From positions 1-22,540 of the forward strand of contig CAZJHD010000070.1 of NCBI GenBank assembly GCA_964545855.1: a DNA stretch of 22,540 nt. Direction: 5' to 3'. The DNA comes from CAZJHD01 sp964545855 (lineage in GTDB: Bacteria; Planctomycetota; UBA1135; JACQFD01). Position 1 is the stretch's first letter, and the number at the start of each line of letters is the position of its first letter. The translations under genes and the position numbers were made by a program. Below are positions 1-6,563 of this stretch, piece by piece. The notes under the pieces were generated by a model that was not told where the DNA came from, did no database searches, and worked only from the letters and a program-made list of their open reading frames with translations.

Positions 1-277
1 GCCCGGTGGTGATGTTGTCGCTCCGGCGCGAGGCGACGCCGGTGAAGCGCTCGTAATGGCCGAGGTCGAGATCGGTCTCGGCCCCGTCGTCGGTGACGTA
101 GACCTCGCCGTGCTGGTAGGGGCTCATGGTCCCCGGATCGACGTTGATGTAAGGGTCGAGCTTCTGCATCGAGACCTTCAGCCCGCGATCCTCCAGCATC
201 ATCCCGATCGCCGCCGACGTGAGACCCTTCCCGAGAGACGACACGACGCCGCCGGTGATGAAGATGTGCTTGACCAT
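1..277 (-). CDS. pyrG: CTP synthase, N-terminal part (runs off left edge)
   Basis: CTP synthase makes CTP from UTP, ATP and glutamine-derived ammonia in the cytoplasm. Only the first 92 codons are in the window. The protein begins MVKHIFITGGVVSSLGKGLT, which contains the family's P-loop, and continues with KLDPYINVDPGTM, SPYQHGEVYVTDDGAETDLD and GHYERF, all hallmark segments of the amidoligase (synthetase) domain. The glutaminase domain lies outside the window. The ATG at 277 is the natural family start. No clear Shine-Dalgarno is seen. The gene is 72 bp downstream of kdsB on the same strand; CTP is a substrate of KdsB, and kdsB-pyrG neighbourhood is common in Gram-negative bacteria. Identification is secure; the gene is incomplete only because of the window edge. 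Confidence 0.97.
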   Translation of the reverse strand, partial: MVKHIFITGGVVSSLGKGLTSAAIGMMLEDRGLKVSMQKLDPYINVDPGTMSPYQHGEVYVTDDGAETDLDLGHYERFTGVASRRSDNITTG

Positions 278-349
278 GTCGAAGGACGGAACGGGGGCGA
301 GGAGCGGGGAGACGGAAGAGAGGGCGTTCGAGGCTCTGCGAACGTCCAC

Positions 350-1159
350 TCAGCTCGGCGCCGACGAGGCCGGAGTCCTGCCGGCCGCCGCCGTGCCGCC
401 GTCGCGCCGGGACGCGACGAAGCGCGCGTAGTCGGCCGGAGTGTCGATGCCCACCGGCGCACGCTCGATCGTACCGACCGCGATGGCCCATCCGTGCTCC
501 AGAAGTCTGAGCTGCTCGAGACCCTCCGCGCGTTCGAGCGGGGAGGGCGGCGTCGCCGCGAAGGCCTCGAGGGCCGCGCGCCGGAAGGCATACATCCCGA
601 CGTGCTGCAGGACGCATCGTCCCGCGTCCGGGAGCGCGGCCGGGAAGCGGGGATAGGGGATCGGCGACCGGGAGAAGTAGAGGGCGCGGCCCTTCGCGTC
701 GGTCACGACCTTCACCGCCGCGGCGTCGTGGAAGCGGTCGGGCGGGCAAGGGGCGGCGAGCGTCGCCACGCCGGCGTCGCCGGAGCGAAGGCACTCCACG
801 AGCCGGTCCACGTCCTCGGGGCGCACCTCCGGCTCGTCGCACTGCACGTTCACGGCGATCTCGACGGCGGGCATGCGCGCCACCACCTCGGCCATGCGGT
901 CGGTGCCGCTCGCGTGATCCGTGCGCGTGCGCTCCACCTGCGCGCCGAAGGAGGAGGCGGCGGCGGCGATCTCGTCCGAGTCCGTCGCGATCACGACGCG
1001 GTCGGCGGAGCGCGCCTTCGACACCGACTCGTGCACGTGCTGGACGAGGAACTTCCCCGTCTCGCGCAGGAGCGCCTTCGCGGGGAGGCGGGTCGAGGCG
1101 AGGCGGGCGGGGATCACCACGAGCACCTTCGTCTCGCGATCGCCCGCGTCCCGGCTCAT
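350..1159 (-). CDS. kdsB: 3-deoxy-manno-octulosonate cytidylyltransferase (CMP-Kdo synthetase)
   Basis: KdsB activates Kdo with CTP to give CMP-Kdo, the donor for LPS inner-core assembly, in the cytoplasm. The 269-residue protein is close to family length (about 250) with a slightly extended Ala/Ser-rich C-terminus. Visible motifs are the nucleotide-binding IPARLASTRLPAKAL (residues 16-30), TDHASGTDR (80-88), the motif NVQCDEP (104-110), and YFSRSPIPYPR with a later LQHVGMYAFRR. At residue 107 a Cys (codon tgc) stands where the family usually has Gly (NVQGDEP). The ATG at 1159 is 13 bp after the stop of the upstream lipoprotein gene, and pyrG follows 72 bp downstream, so the three are probably co-transcribed. 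Presence of this enzyme argues for a Kdo-containing outer membrane. Confidence 0.96.
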   Translation of the reverse strand: MSRDAGDRETKVLVVIPARLASTRLPAKALLRETGKFLVQHVHESVSKARSADRVVIATDSDEIAAAASSFGAQVERTRTDHASGTDRMAEVVARMPAVEIAVNVQCDEPEVRPEDVDRLVECLRSGDAGVATLAAPCPPDRFHDAAAVKVVTDAKGRALYFSRSPIPYPRFPAALPDAGRCVLQHVGMYAFRRAALEAFAATPPSPLERAEGLEQLRLLEHGWAIAVGTIERAPVGIDTPADYARFVASRRDGGTAAAGRTPASSAPS

Positions 1160-1172
1160 CGGGCGCCGGCCG

Positions 1173-1793
1173 TCACGGCCGCGAGTCCCGGGTCTTCACG
1201 CCGGGCTTCACCTGCTGGAGCTTCATCTTCTCCTGCTCGAAGAGATCGGCCCCCCCGGGGTTGGCGACCACCTGCATGGCCGGCGTCTGGTTGAAGAGCG
1301 CGAAGAAGAGCAGCTTCAGGTCGATCATCCGCTGCCGCGCTTCGACGGAGAGGGAGTCGTCGTAGGAGAGCACGCGCCGCGCTCCGTCGACGTCGAGGGC
1401 GAGGGACCAACGGGCGCCGGGCGTCACCGACGAACGGGCATAGTCGTAGAAGCCGTTGCGGCGGAGGTTCTCGCAGAAGTCCGCCATGTAGTCGTCGAGC
1501 GCGACCTTCACCGTGACGCCCGGCGGCTGGGGCTTCGAGTAGACCTCCACGGGGTCCGTCGAGCCTCGGTTCACGATCGTCGTGAGCCGCTCGGGGCTCG
1601 TCTCCCGCAGCTCCGCCGACACGCGCTTCCCCGGGAGCGCGAACTCCGAGTGGTAGTTGCCCGTGTCGCGGAGCGCGGTGCCGCCCGTGCGATTCGAGCC
1701 CTGGGGGCTCCCCGACGAGCAGGACGTGACGAGGGCGAGGGCGACGACGGCGAGCGCCGAGGAGATCGTGGTCGAGGACGCGCGACGGAGCAT
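1173..1793 (-). CDS. Lipoprotein of unknown function upstream of kdsB
   Basis: I do not recognise the family. From the ATG at 1793 the 206-residue product has a typical lipoprotein signal: MLRR, a hydrophobic stretch (residues 10-22) and a lipobox LVTSC with Cys25, followed by a Ser/Gly-rich tether. The mature part is mixed alpha/beta, with a segment RRNGFYDYARSSVTPGARWS and a helical DLKLLFFALFNQTPAMQVV near the C-terminus. A longer reading from 1844 would put 17 residues before the signal and is less likely. It is the first gene of a probable operon with kdsB and pyrG, so an envelope role is a reasonable inference but not shown. The divergent methyltransferase gene begins 49 bp away. Confidence 0.8.
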   Translation of the reverse strand: MLRRASSTTISSALAVVALALVTSCSSGSPQGSNRTGGTALRDTGNYHSEFALPGKRVSAELRETSPERLTTIVNRGSTDPVEVYSKPQPPGVTVKVALDDYMADFCENLRRNGFYDYARSSVTPGARWSLALDVDGARRVLSYDDSLSVEARQRMIDLKLLFFALFNQTPAMQVVANPGGADLFEQEKMKLQQVKPGVKTRDSRP

Positions 1794-1842
1794 CGCGGAA
1801 GCATCGGGGAGTCGATTCGAGCCGTAAAGTCCCGATTCGCAC

Positions 1843-2421
1843 ATGGCGAACGTCCTCCAGCGATCCCTCGCCGCCGCGGGCGCGCTCGGTCTGATCGCGC
1901 TCGCCGATCCGCAGCCGGCGACGGCGGCGATCGGCTCCGTGCTCCTCGCCGCCGGTGGGCTGCTCGCGCTCTGGACCGCCGCGCACGTCCCTCGCGGAGA
2001 CGCGGCGCTCCCTCCTGCGAGCGGCCCCTTCGCGCGCGTCCGTCATCCGAGCGTGCTCGCCGTCCTCCTCCTCGGGGCGGGCCTCGTGCTCTTCGCCGCC
2101 TCCGAGGGGAGACGGGGCCGGTGGGTGCCGCGCACCCTCGCGCCCCTCGGGCTGCTCGTCCTCTTCGTCGAGGTTCTCCCGCGCGCGGACGCACGCCAGC
2201 GCGCCGCCGTGCGCGAGGACGGAGGAGCCGCCTCCGCCCAGTGGCTCGCGGAGGTGCCGGCCCTCGTGCCTCGTCTCGCGTCGTGGCCCGAAGCCGACCG
2301 CCGCGCGGGCGACTGGGGCGCCGCCCTCCGATCGCGCGCCGTGCTCGAGGTCCTCGGATCGGCGGGTCTCGCCGCGCTCTGCGTCCTGCGCGCGCGCTCG
2401 GAGCACGCGATCGGCTGGTGA
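1843..2421 (+). CDS. Integral-membrane methyltransferase, ICMT/PEMT-like
   Basis: This 192-residue protein has several hydrophobic segments (about 8-22, 29-46, 68-86, 97-113 and a last one near 165-183). The motif GPFARVRHPSVLAVLLLGAG resembles the G-[PF]-[YF]-x-x-[VT]-RHP signature of isoprenylcysteine carboxyl methyltransferase and phospholipid methyltransferase-like membrane enzymes, which bind S-adenosylmethionine. After it comes an acidic/charged stretch and EVPALVPRL, which matches the family's usual C-terminal part (a Glu/Arg-rich helix, then a VPxLxP-like turn). The substrate cannot be told; bacterial homologues act on lipids, quinone-type or isoprenoid acceptors, or are unassigned. 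No Shine-Dalgarno is visible before the ATG. It diverges from the lipoprotein gene and converges on the glycosyltransferase gene with 11 bp between stops. Confidence 0.72.
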   Translation: MANVLQRSLAAAGALGLIALADPQPATAAIGSVLLAAGGLLALWTAAHVPRGDAALPPASGPFARVRHPSVLAVLLLGAGLVLFAASEGRRGRWVPRTLAPLGLLVLFVEVLPRADARQRAAVREDGGAASAQWLAEVPALVPRLASWPEADRRAGDWGAALRSRAVLEVLGSAGLAALCVLRARSEHAIGW

Positions 2422-2432
2422 CGACCCGACCG

Positions 2433-4820
2433 TCACCGCGCCACGTCGGTGCCCCCGACTTTCAAGCGGCCGAAGTCGGGATCGACGATGCGCGAGCCGG
2501 GGGCGATGTCGGGTTCGGGGAAGTAGGTGCGCGACGACGGCCGCTCCGGCGGCGACGCGGGCTCGCTCCCGACGAGCTGGATCCAAGCGTCGAGGCTCAC
2601 GGCCTCCGCGGGATCGCGCGGCCGCGCGAAGTCGAAGAGCTCGCGTGCCGGACGGATCGGCACGCGCTGCTCCACGACGACGCCCGGCTTCCACCGCTCG
2701 CCCCAGAGGCGGCCGAAGGCGAGCCGGTAGGAACTCGCGTCCGATCCGATCTGCTCGCCGCGCGCGTTCGTGATGCGCAGTTGGAGGAAGAGGCTGTGTC
2801 CCCGCGCGACCGATCCCTCGGGCACGCGCCACGTCGTGAGCAGGACGACGTGGCCCTCGGCGAGCTCGCGCCGGTCGAAGCGGCAGTCGAGGAGCTCGAC
2901 GATCGGCCGATCGGCGCCGCCCGCGCGCTCGACGAATCGCACGTACCGGTCGGGCGAGCTCCGCAGGCGCACGCGCTCCGCGTCGGGTCCCTCGTGGATC
3001 CGCACCCAGGCGTTCTCGAGGCTCGGCCGCGCGCGGCGCTCGAGCACGAAGATCGTGTCGAGGCCCTCGTCGTAGATCGCGTTCTCGAAGCTGCGCAGGA
3101 CTTCGAACTCCGTGTCGAGGACCTCGAACACCTCGGGCGAGAGGACGAGCGCCGACAGGTGGGCCACGAAGTAGTCGCACGACCGCAGGCTCGCGAGCAC
3201 CTCCCCGCGCTCCGGCGGGCCGAGCGACGCGTAGGTGTCCACCTGGTAGCGCGGCTCCACGAGGATCAAGTCGGGCCGGAGGCGGAACGTGAACTGCCAG
3301 AACCAGGCGCCCGACACGCGCGATCCCGCCGGCGCGTTGCGGTTGAGCCACTGCGCCGCCCGCGCGTAGCCGCCGTACTCGGCGGGGTTCTTCGGCTCCG
3401 GGATCACCTGCCAGGGGCGCCAGCCTCGAGGCTCCACGGTGACGCGGCCGTCGGGGCCCGTGCGCGGGAGCGGCGTGCGGGCGTCGTAGGCGAGCAGCGG
3501 ACGCATCCACGGCACGCGCGCGAGCCGCGTCTGCAGCGGAACGCCTCCGAGGATCGCCAGAAGATTCGGCGCGAGCAGCAGGAACGCGAGGGGCGCCGCG
3601 AGCCGATGGAGCTTGCCGTCGAGCCACGCGATCACGGAGGCGAAGCCGATGCCGACGAGCGCGAACACGAAGGGTGCGGCGGGGACCCAGAGCCGGAATT
3701 CCTTGTGACCCTTCGCCGTGAGCGCGAAGGCCGTGCCTCCGACCACGACGAGCGGCAGCCACCAGGCGCGCGGCCGGCGCCACGCGAGGACGCCCACTCC
3801 CACCATCAGGAGGCAGAACTCCATCCACGTGAGGAACTCGGGGAGCTGCGTCCAATAGAAGTCCATGGGCGAACGCAGGAGCATCTCCGGATGCATCGAG
3901 CGCGCGAGCGCGTGCGCCGCGGGATCGTCGGCGACACCGAAGTAGCTCTGGGCCCAGAGGGAGAAGGCCTCCTCTCCGAAGACCTTCCGCAGGAACGGGT
4001 GCGTGTGTCCCACCACCTGGTACATCACGTTCGCCTTCACGTACGCATGCAGCGTCGACCCGAAGCTGCGTCCCGCGAGCATGTCGAGGAACGACTGCGC
4101 GAGGAGCGCCAGGAGCACGCCGCCGACGACGATGCCGATGGATCGCAGCGCGATGCGCCGGCCGTCGCGCCACCAGAGGATCGGGAGGCCGGCGATCACG
4201 AGGCCGCCCACGAGGATCGATTGGTACTTGAGGAGGATCGCGCAGCCGAGGAGCGCGCCGATCCCGAGCGCGCGGAGCGCCGTCGGGCGCGCGAGACCGA
4301 CCGACGCTGCCGCCACGATGCAGAGCGCGGCGGGGACGTCGGTCATCACCGTGGGCGCCCAGAAGCCGAACACGCGATTCGCCGTGAGGAAGAGCGCGGC
4401 GCCGAGCGCGGCGGGAGCGCCCGTCAGCCGCTCCACGAAGCGATAGGTGGCGACCGCCGTGATGCCCGCCAGGACGAGCATCAGCGCCGTCACGAAGGCG
4501 ATCACCTCGCGGCCATCGGCGGACCCGAAGACGCGCGCCGCGCGGAAGACCGGCAGGAGCAGCGCGCTGAAGAAGAACGGCCGCACGGAGCCGGGGCTCA
4601 CCTCGAGCGCGAGTCCCTCCTCGACGCGCCCCGCGTTGCGCAGGTACTCGACCGCGTCGCCGATGGGGAAGCCGCTGCGGTGCGGCAACGACGCGAAGGC
4701 GACCGAGAGCGCGAGGACGAAGACGAGGATCGAGTCTCGGCGGATCGTCCGCGCCCGCGTCACGTCGACGCGGGGGAGAGCGCTGGACGGGGCGGTCTCG
4801 GGGAGGACGGGGTCGGTCAT
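2433..4820 (-). CDS. GT-C membrane glycosyltransferase with large C-terminal extracytoplasmic domain
   Basis: The 795-residue product starts at the ATG at 4820; an open reading upstream of it has no coding character. The first ~425 residues are rich in transmembrane helices (first about 30-45, others near 107-125, 165-177, 183-213, 225-242, 333-346, 353-367, 381-400, 407-425). The first extracytoplasmic loop holds GDAVEYL (54-60), with Asp55 and Glu59 as candidate catalytic acids. A second loop carries APTVMTDVPA. Near 372 is HKEFR, like the HKE-x-RF signature of the Alg9/PIG-B (GT22) mannosyltransferases. Such enzymes move sugars from polyprenyl-phosphate donors to lipid or protein acceptors on the outer face of the inner membrane. 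Residues ~450-795 form a soluble, Arg-rich domain including YARAAQWLNRNAPAGSRVSG. Acceptor and donor are unknown. The gene stands alone. Confidence 0.82.
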   Translation of the reverse strand: MTDPVLPETAPSSALPRVDVTRARTIRRDSILVFVLALSVAFASLPHRSGFPIGDAVEYLRNAGRVEEGLALEVSPGSVRPFFFSALLLPVFRAARVFGSADGREVIAFVTALMLVLAGITAVATYRFVERLTGAPAALGAALFLTANRVFGFWAPTVMTDVPAALCIVAAASVGLARPTALRALGIGALLGCAILLKYQSILVGGLVIAGLPILWWRDGRRIALRSIGIVVGGVLLALLAQSFLDMLAGRSFGSTLHAYVKANVMYQVVGHTHPFLRKVFGEEAFSLWAQSYFGVADDPAAHALARSMHPEMLLRSPMDFYWTQLPEFLTWMEFCLLMVGVGVLAWRRPRAWWLPLVVVGGTAFALTAKGHKEFRLWVPAAPFVFALVGIGFASVIAWLDGKLHRLAAPLAFLLLAPNLLAILGGVPLQTRLARVPWMRPLLAYDARTPLPRTGPDGRVTVEPRGWRPWQVIPEPKNPAEYGGYARAAQWLNRNAPAGSRVSGAWFWQFTFRLRPDLILVEPRYQVDTYASLGPPERGEVLASLRSCDYFVAHLSALVLSPEVFEVLDTEFEVLRSFENAIYDEGLDTIFVLERRARPSLENAWVRIHEGPDAERVRLRSSPDRYVRFVERAGGADRPIVELLDCRFDRRELAEGHVVLLTTWRVPEGSVARGHSLFLQLRITNARGEQIGSDASSYRLAFGRLWGERWKPGVVVEQRVPIRPARELFDFARPRDPAEAVSLDAWIQLVGSEPASPPERPSSRTYFPEPDIAPGSRIVDPDFGRLKVGGTDVAR

Positions 4821-5065
4821 GCGCGCGGCCGTCGCGGGCGCAGGGCGCACCGCACGATGGGAAGAGTCCCCAACGAATCGGCGACCCGGAGAAGGAAATC
4901 TCCTTTCGGCTCCGGGCGTGCGTCCGTGCGACGACTCGGGGGGCGGGCTCGATGGGCGACGCGTTCCGTCCACGCGAAGCGTCCCTTCCTGGAGGCGTTG
5001 GAGGCCCGGTCGACGGGACCTGCCCGGGGTCGGACTCGGGCTTCCCGAGGCTCCCATTCCACAGG

Positions 5066-5133
5066 TTCTCCACAGGCAATCCGGAGGGTTCTCCCCGAAC
5101 GGCGCGACCGGGCCATTCCGCCGATTTTCCACA
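5066..5133 (+). promoter_or_regulatory. Pair of DnaA-box-like 9-mers
   Basis: TTCTCCACA (5066-5074) and TTTTCCACA (5125-5133) each differ by one base from the DnaA-box consensus TTATCCACA, in the same orientation, 59 bp apart. A weaker CATTCCACA lies at 5055-5063. In this GC-rich context such T-rich matches are unexpected by chance, but no dnaA, dnaN or other origin gene is in view. They may equally be sites for another regulator or coincidental. Confidence 0.3.
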
Positions 5134-5195
5134 ACGTGATCGGCCTCGGGGAGCCGGCGCCACAGCATCTGGTATCGAAATCTGCGACGGTCCGA

Positions 5196-5225
5196 TTGAC
5201 TCTCGGTTTCTCCACTCGCTATAAG
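5196..5225 (+). promoter_or_regulatory. Sigma-70-type promoter for the LysM gene
   Basis: TTGACT (5196-5201) and TATAAG (5220-5225) are separated by 18 bp. Each hexamer has 5 of 6 bases of the housekeeping consensus. Transcription would start near 5232, giving a leader of about 105 nt before the LysM ATG. It is the best-looking promoter in the window. Confidence 0.55.
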
Positions 5226-5336
5226 TCCGGCGTCCGAGCGTCCGCACGATCTCGAGCCTCCCCCGGTCGCCCGAGCCGCCTTCCCCCGGCAGCCCGAGAG
5301 AGCGCAGACGCAATGCCGCACCTCCCGGAGGGGCGC

Positions 5337-6200
5337 ATGAGCACTCTCGAAAAACTCCTCGTCCTCGGCGTCCTCGTCCTCGTCGGCGTCATCCTGGCCA
5401 TTTCCCTCTTCTGGACCCGGGACGATGCTCCGAACGGTCTGCCGGATGGGGCCCGGAACGGTGCGCCCGAGCACGGCCTCGCGGCCGGCCCCCGCACCGG
5501 AACGCCGCCGCTCCTCGTCCATCCGACGATGCCCGTTGGTCCTGGGCAGCCCGGTCCAGGTCAGCCTGGTTCTGGTCAGCCCGCTTCCGGGCTCTCCGGC
5601 ACCGCGGACGGGCAGGTCCCCGGTGGTCCGTCCCTCGGCGGCCCGCTGAACCTCAGCTCGACGGTCGCCGTCCCGAATCTCGCGCCGCCCGCGCGTCGGC
5701 CCGCGCCGTCGCCGGATCTCGTTCCGAGCGCCAACCCCGAGTTCTGGATCTATCGCGTCAAGTCCGGCGACACGCCCCAGTCGGTCTCGAAGAGCCTCAC
5801 GGGCTCGATGTCCTACGCGCGCGTGATCGACCGCGCCAACGAGGGCAAGCCCCTCGGGCCCGGCAGCGAGATCCTGATCCCCGACAGCATCTTCCTCAGC
5901 TCGAGCGCCGTCGACGGCGACGGGCGGGACGCGATGACGCTCGAGGGCTCCGGCCTCGAGCCCCAGGTGCCGCCGGCGCACGGCATCGGCACGTCTCCGG
6001 GGCCGGTCCGCGCCGGCACGGCGCCCGCGCCGCCGGAAGTGGCGTCGGTGCTCTACACGGTCAAGTCGGGGGACAGCCTCCGGAAGATCGCGCGCACGCA
6101 GCTGAAGGACGAGCGGCGCTGGAAGGAGATCCAGGCCCTGAACGGTCTCTCCGGCGACATGATCCGTCTCAACCAGAGGCTGAAGCTCCCGCCGAAGTAG
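5337..6200 (+). CDS. Membrane-anchored protein with two LysM domains
   Basis: LysM domains bind the GlcNAc-containing backbone of peptidoglycan. The 287-residue product has a single N-terminal membrane segment (about 7-26, LLVLGVLVLVGVILAISLFW) with no evident cleavage site, so it is probably anchored in the inner membrane with the rest outside. A long Gly/Pro-rich linker follows and includes three tandem five-residue repeats (GPGQP, GPGQP, GSGQP; 68-82). LysM 1 spans about 137-183 (YRVKSGDTPQSVSKSLTG, ending ILIPDS); LysM 2 spans about 239-286 (YTVKSGDSLRKIARTQLK, ending LKLPPK). The ATG at 5337 was chosen because GGAGG lies 5 nt upstream; the in-frame ATG at 5313 lacks this. No enzymatic domain is present, so it is likely a wall-binding scaffold or localisation factor. 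Confidence 0.88.
   Translation: MSTLEKLLVLGVLVLVGVILAISLFWTRDDAPNGLPDGARNGAPEHGLAAGPRTGTPPLLVHPTMPVGPGQPGPGQPGSGQPASGLSGTADGQVPGGPSLGGPLNLSSTVAVPNLAPPARRPAPSPDLVPSANPEFWIYRVKSGDTPQSVSKSLTGSMSYARVIDRANEGKPLGPGSEILIPDSIFLSSSAVDGDGRDAMTLEGSGLEPQVPPAHGIGTSPGPVRAGTAPAPPEVASVLYTVKSGDSLRKIARTQLKDERRWKEIQALNGLSGDMIRLNQRLKLPPK
5538..5582 (+). repeat. Three 15-bp tandem repeats coding GPGQP-type units
   Basis: Three consecutive 15-bp units encode GPGQP, GPGQP and GSGQP inside the LysM protein linker. The units differ mainly at codon third positions (ggt/ggg, cct/cca, cag), and several codons end in T or A, unlike the strongly G/C-ending codons around them. Confidence 0.7.
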
Positions 6201-6237
6201 ATCGCGAGGCGCCGCGCGCGGCGTCGTGTCACGAAGG

Positions 6238-6268
6238 CCGGCCGCGAGGGAGGACCCGCGGCCGGATT
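6238..6268 (+). terminator. GC-rich hairpin after the LysM gene
   Basis: CCGGCCGCG (6238-6246) and CGCGGCCGG (6257-6265) form a perfect 9-bp stem around a 10-nt loop, 37 bp after the LysM stop, followed only by ATTCGTT rather than a true T-run. It is a plausible weak terminator. Confidence 0.4.
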
Positions 6269-6311
6269 CGTTGACGGAGCGCTCGCTCGCATCGACGATC
6301 GACGGCCGAAC

Positions 6312-6551
6312 GTGTCCCTCCCGAGCGATCGTCCCCTCGACGGCGACCACGGCGCGCCCCCGGGGCTCGCCTCGGGCGAAGTTCCGTCGCCCTGCATCGA
6401 CGACTGCACCCTCGTCGCATCGACGCAGACCTGCCGCGGCTGCCGGCGCACGATCGAGGAGATCGTGAAATGGTCGCGCTTCGGCGCGGCCGAGAAGCGG
6501 GCCGTGTGGATGCGGCTCCGCGCGCTCGGCCCGTCCACGGGCGCTCGCTGA
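6312..6551 (+). CDS. DUF1289 family cysteine-rich small protein
   Basis: The 79-residue protein ends in the DUF1289 pattern: SPCIDDC, then CRGCRRTIEEIVKWSRF and AEKRAVWMRLRALG. The four cysteines in a C-x3-C ... C-x2-C arrangement suggest a small metal-binding (zinc- or Fe-S-type) fold. The family is widespread in Gram-negative bacteria and its biochemical role is not established. The N-terminal ~25 residues are Pro/Gly-rich and probably disordered. The reading starts at a GTG (6312) with no obvious Shine-Dalgarno, so the true start could lie a few codons downstream. It converges on the response-regulator gene with only 12 bp between the stops. Confidence 0.8.
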   Translation: MSLPSDRPLDGDHGAPPGLASGEVPSPCIDDCTLVASTQTCRGCRRTIEEIVKWSRFGAAEKRAVWMRLRALGPSTGAR

Positions 6552-6557
6552 GCGCCC
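6539..6557. terminator. Short GC hairpin across the convergent stops
   Basis: GGGCGCTC (6539-6546) and GAGCGCCC (6550-6557) pair perfectly around a 3-nt loop that includes the first base of the DUF1289 stop codon. It has no T-run; its position between two convergent genes suggests a bidirectional termination or mRNA end structure. Confidence 0.4.
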
Positions 6558-6563
6558 GCGCCG

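Larger units (their letters stand above)
4821..5336. other. 516-bp gene-free region upstream of the glycosyltransferase and LysM genes
   Basis: The region separates two divergent genes. Reading frames run through it on both strands but show no recognisable protein and no clear start with a ribosome-binding site. It is visibly less GC-rich at 5040-5230. It contains two DnaA-box-like 9-mers (5066-5074 and 5125-5133), a sigma-70-like promoter (5196-5225) and a small hairpin AAGGA-aatc-TCCTT around 4893-4906. No RNA gene was recognised. Confidence 0.6.

Noticed and set aside
1156..5313. Long minus-strand open frame of about 1385 codons
   Set aside because: It is out of frame with recognised proteins on both strands and shows low-complexity Arg/Pro/Ala composition typical of shadow frames in 70% GC DNA.
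921..5336. Very long open frame running from 921 into the LysM gene
   Set aside because: It is a GC-rich open frame antisense to kdsB, the lipoprotein and the glycosyltransferase; its translation is Arg/Ala/Glu repeats without domains. Only the part from 5337 is a real gene.
4821..5336. Chromosomal replication origin
   Set aside because: Only two good DnaA-like boxes are present, with no dnaA, dnaN, gidA or AT-rich unwinding tract, so an oriC call is not supported.
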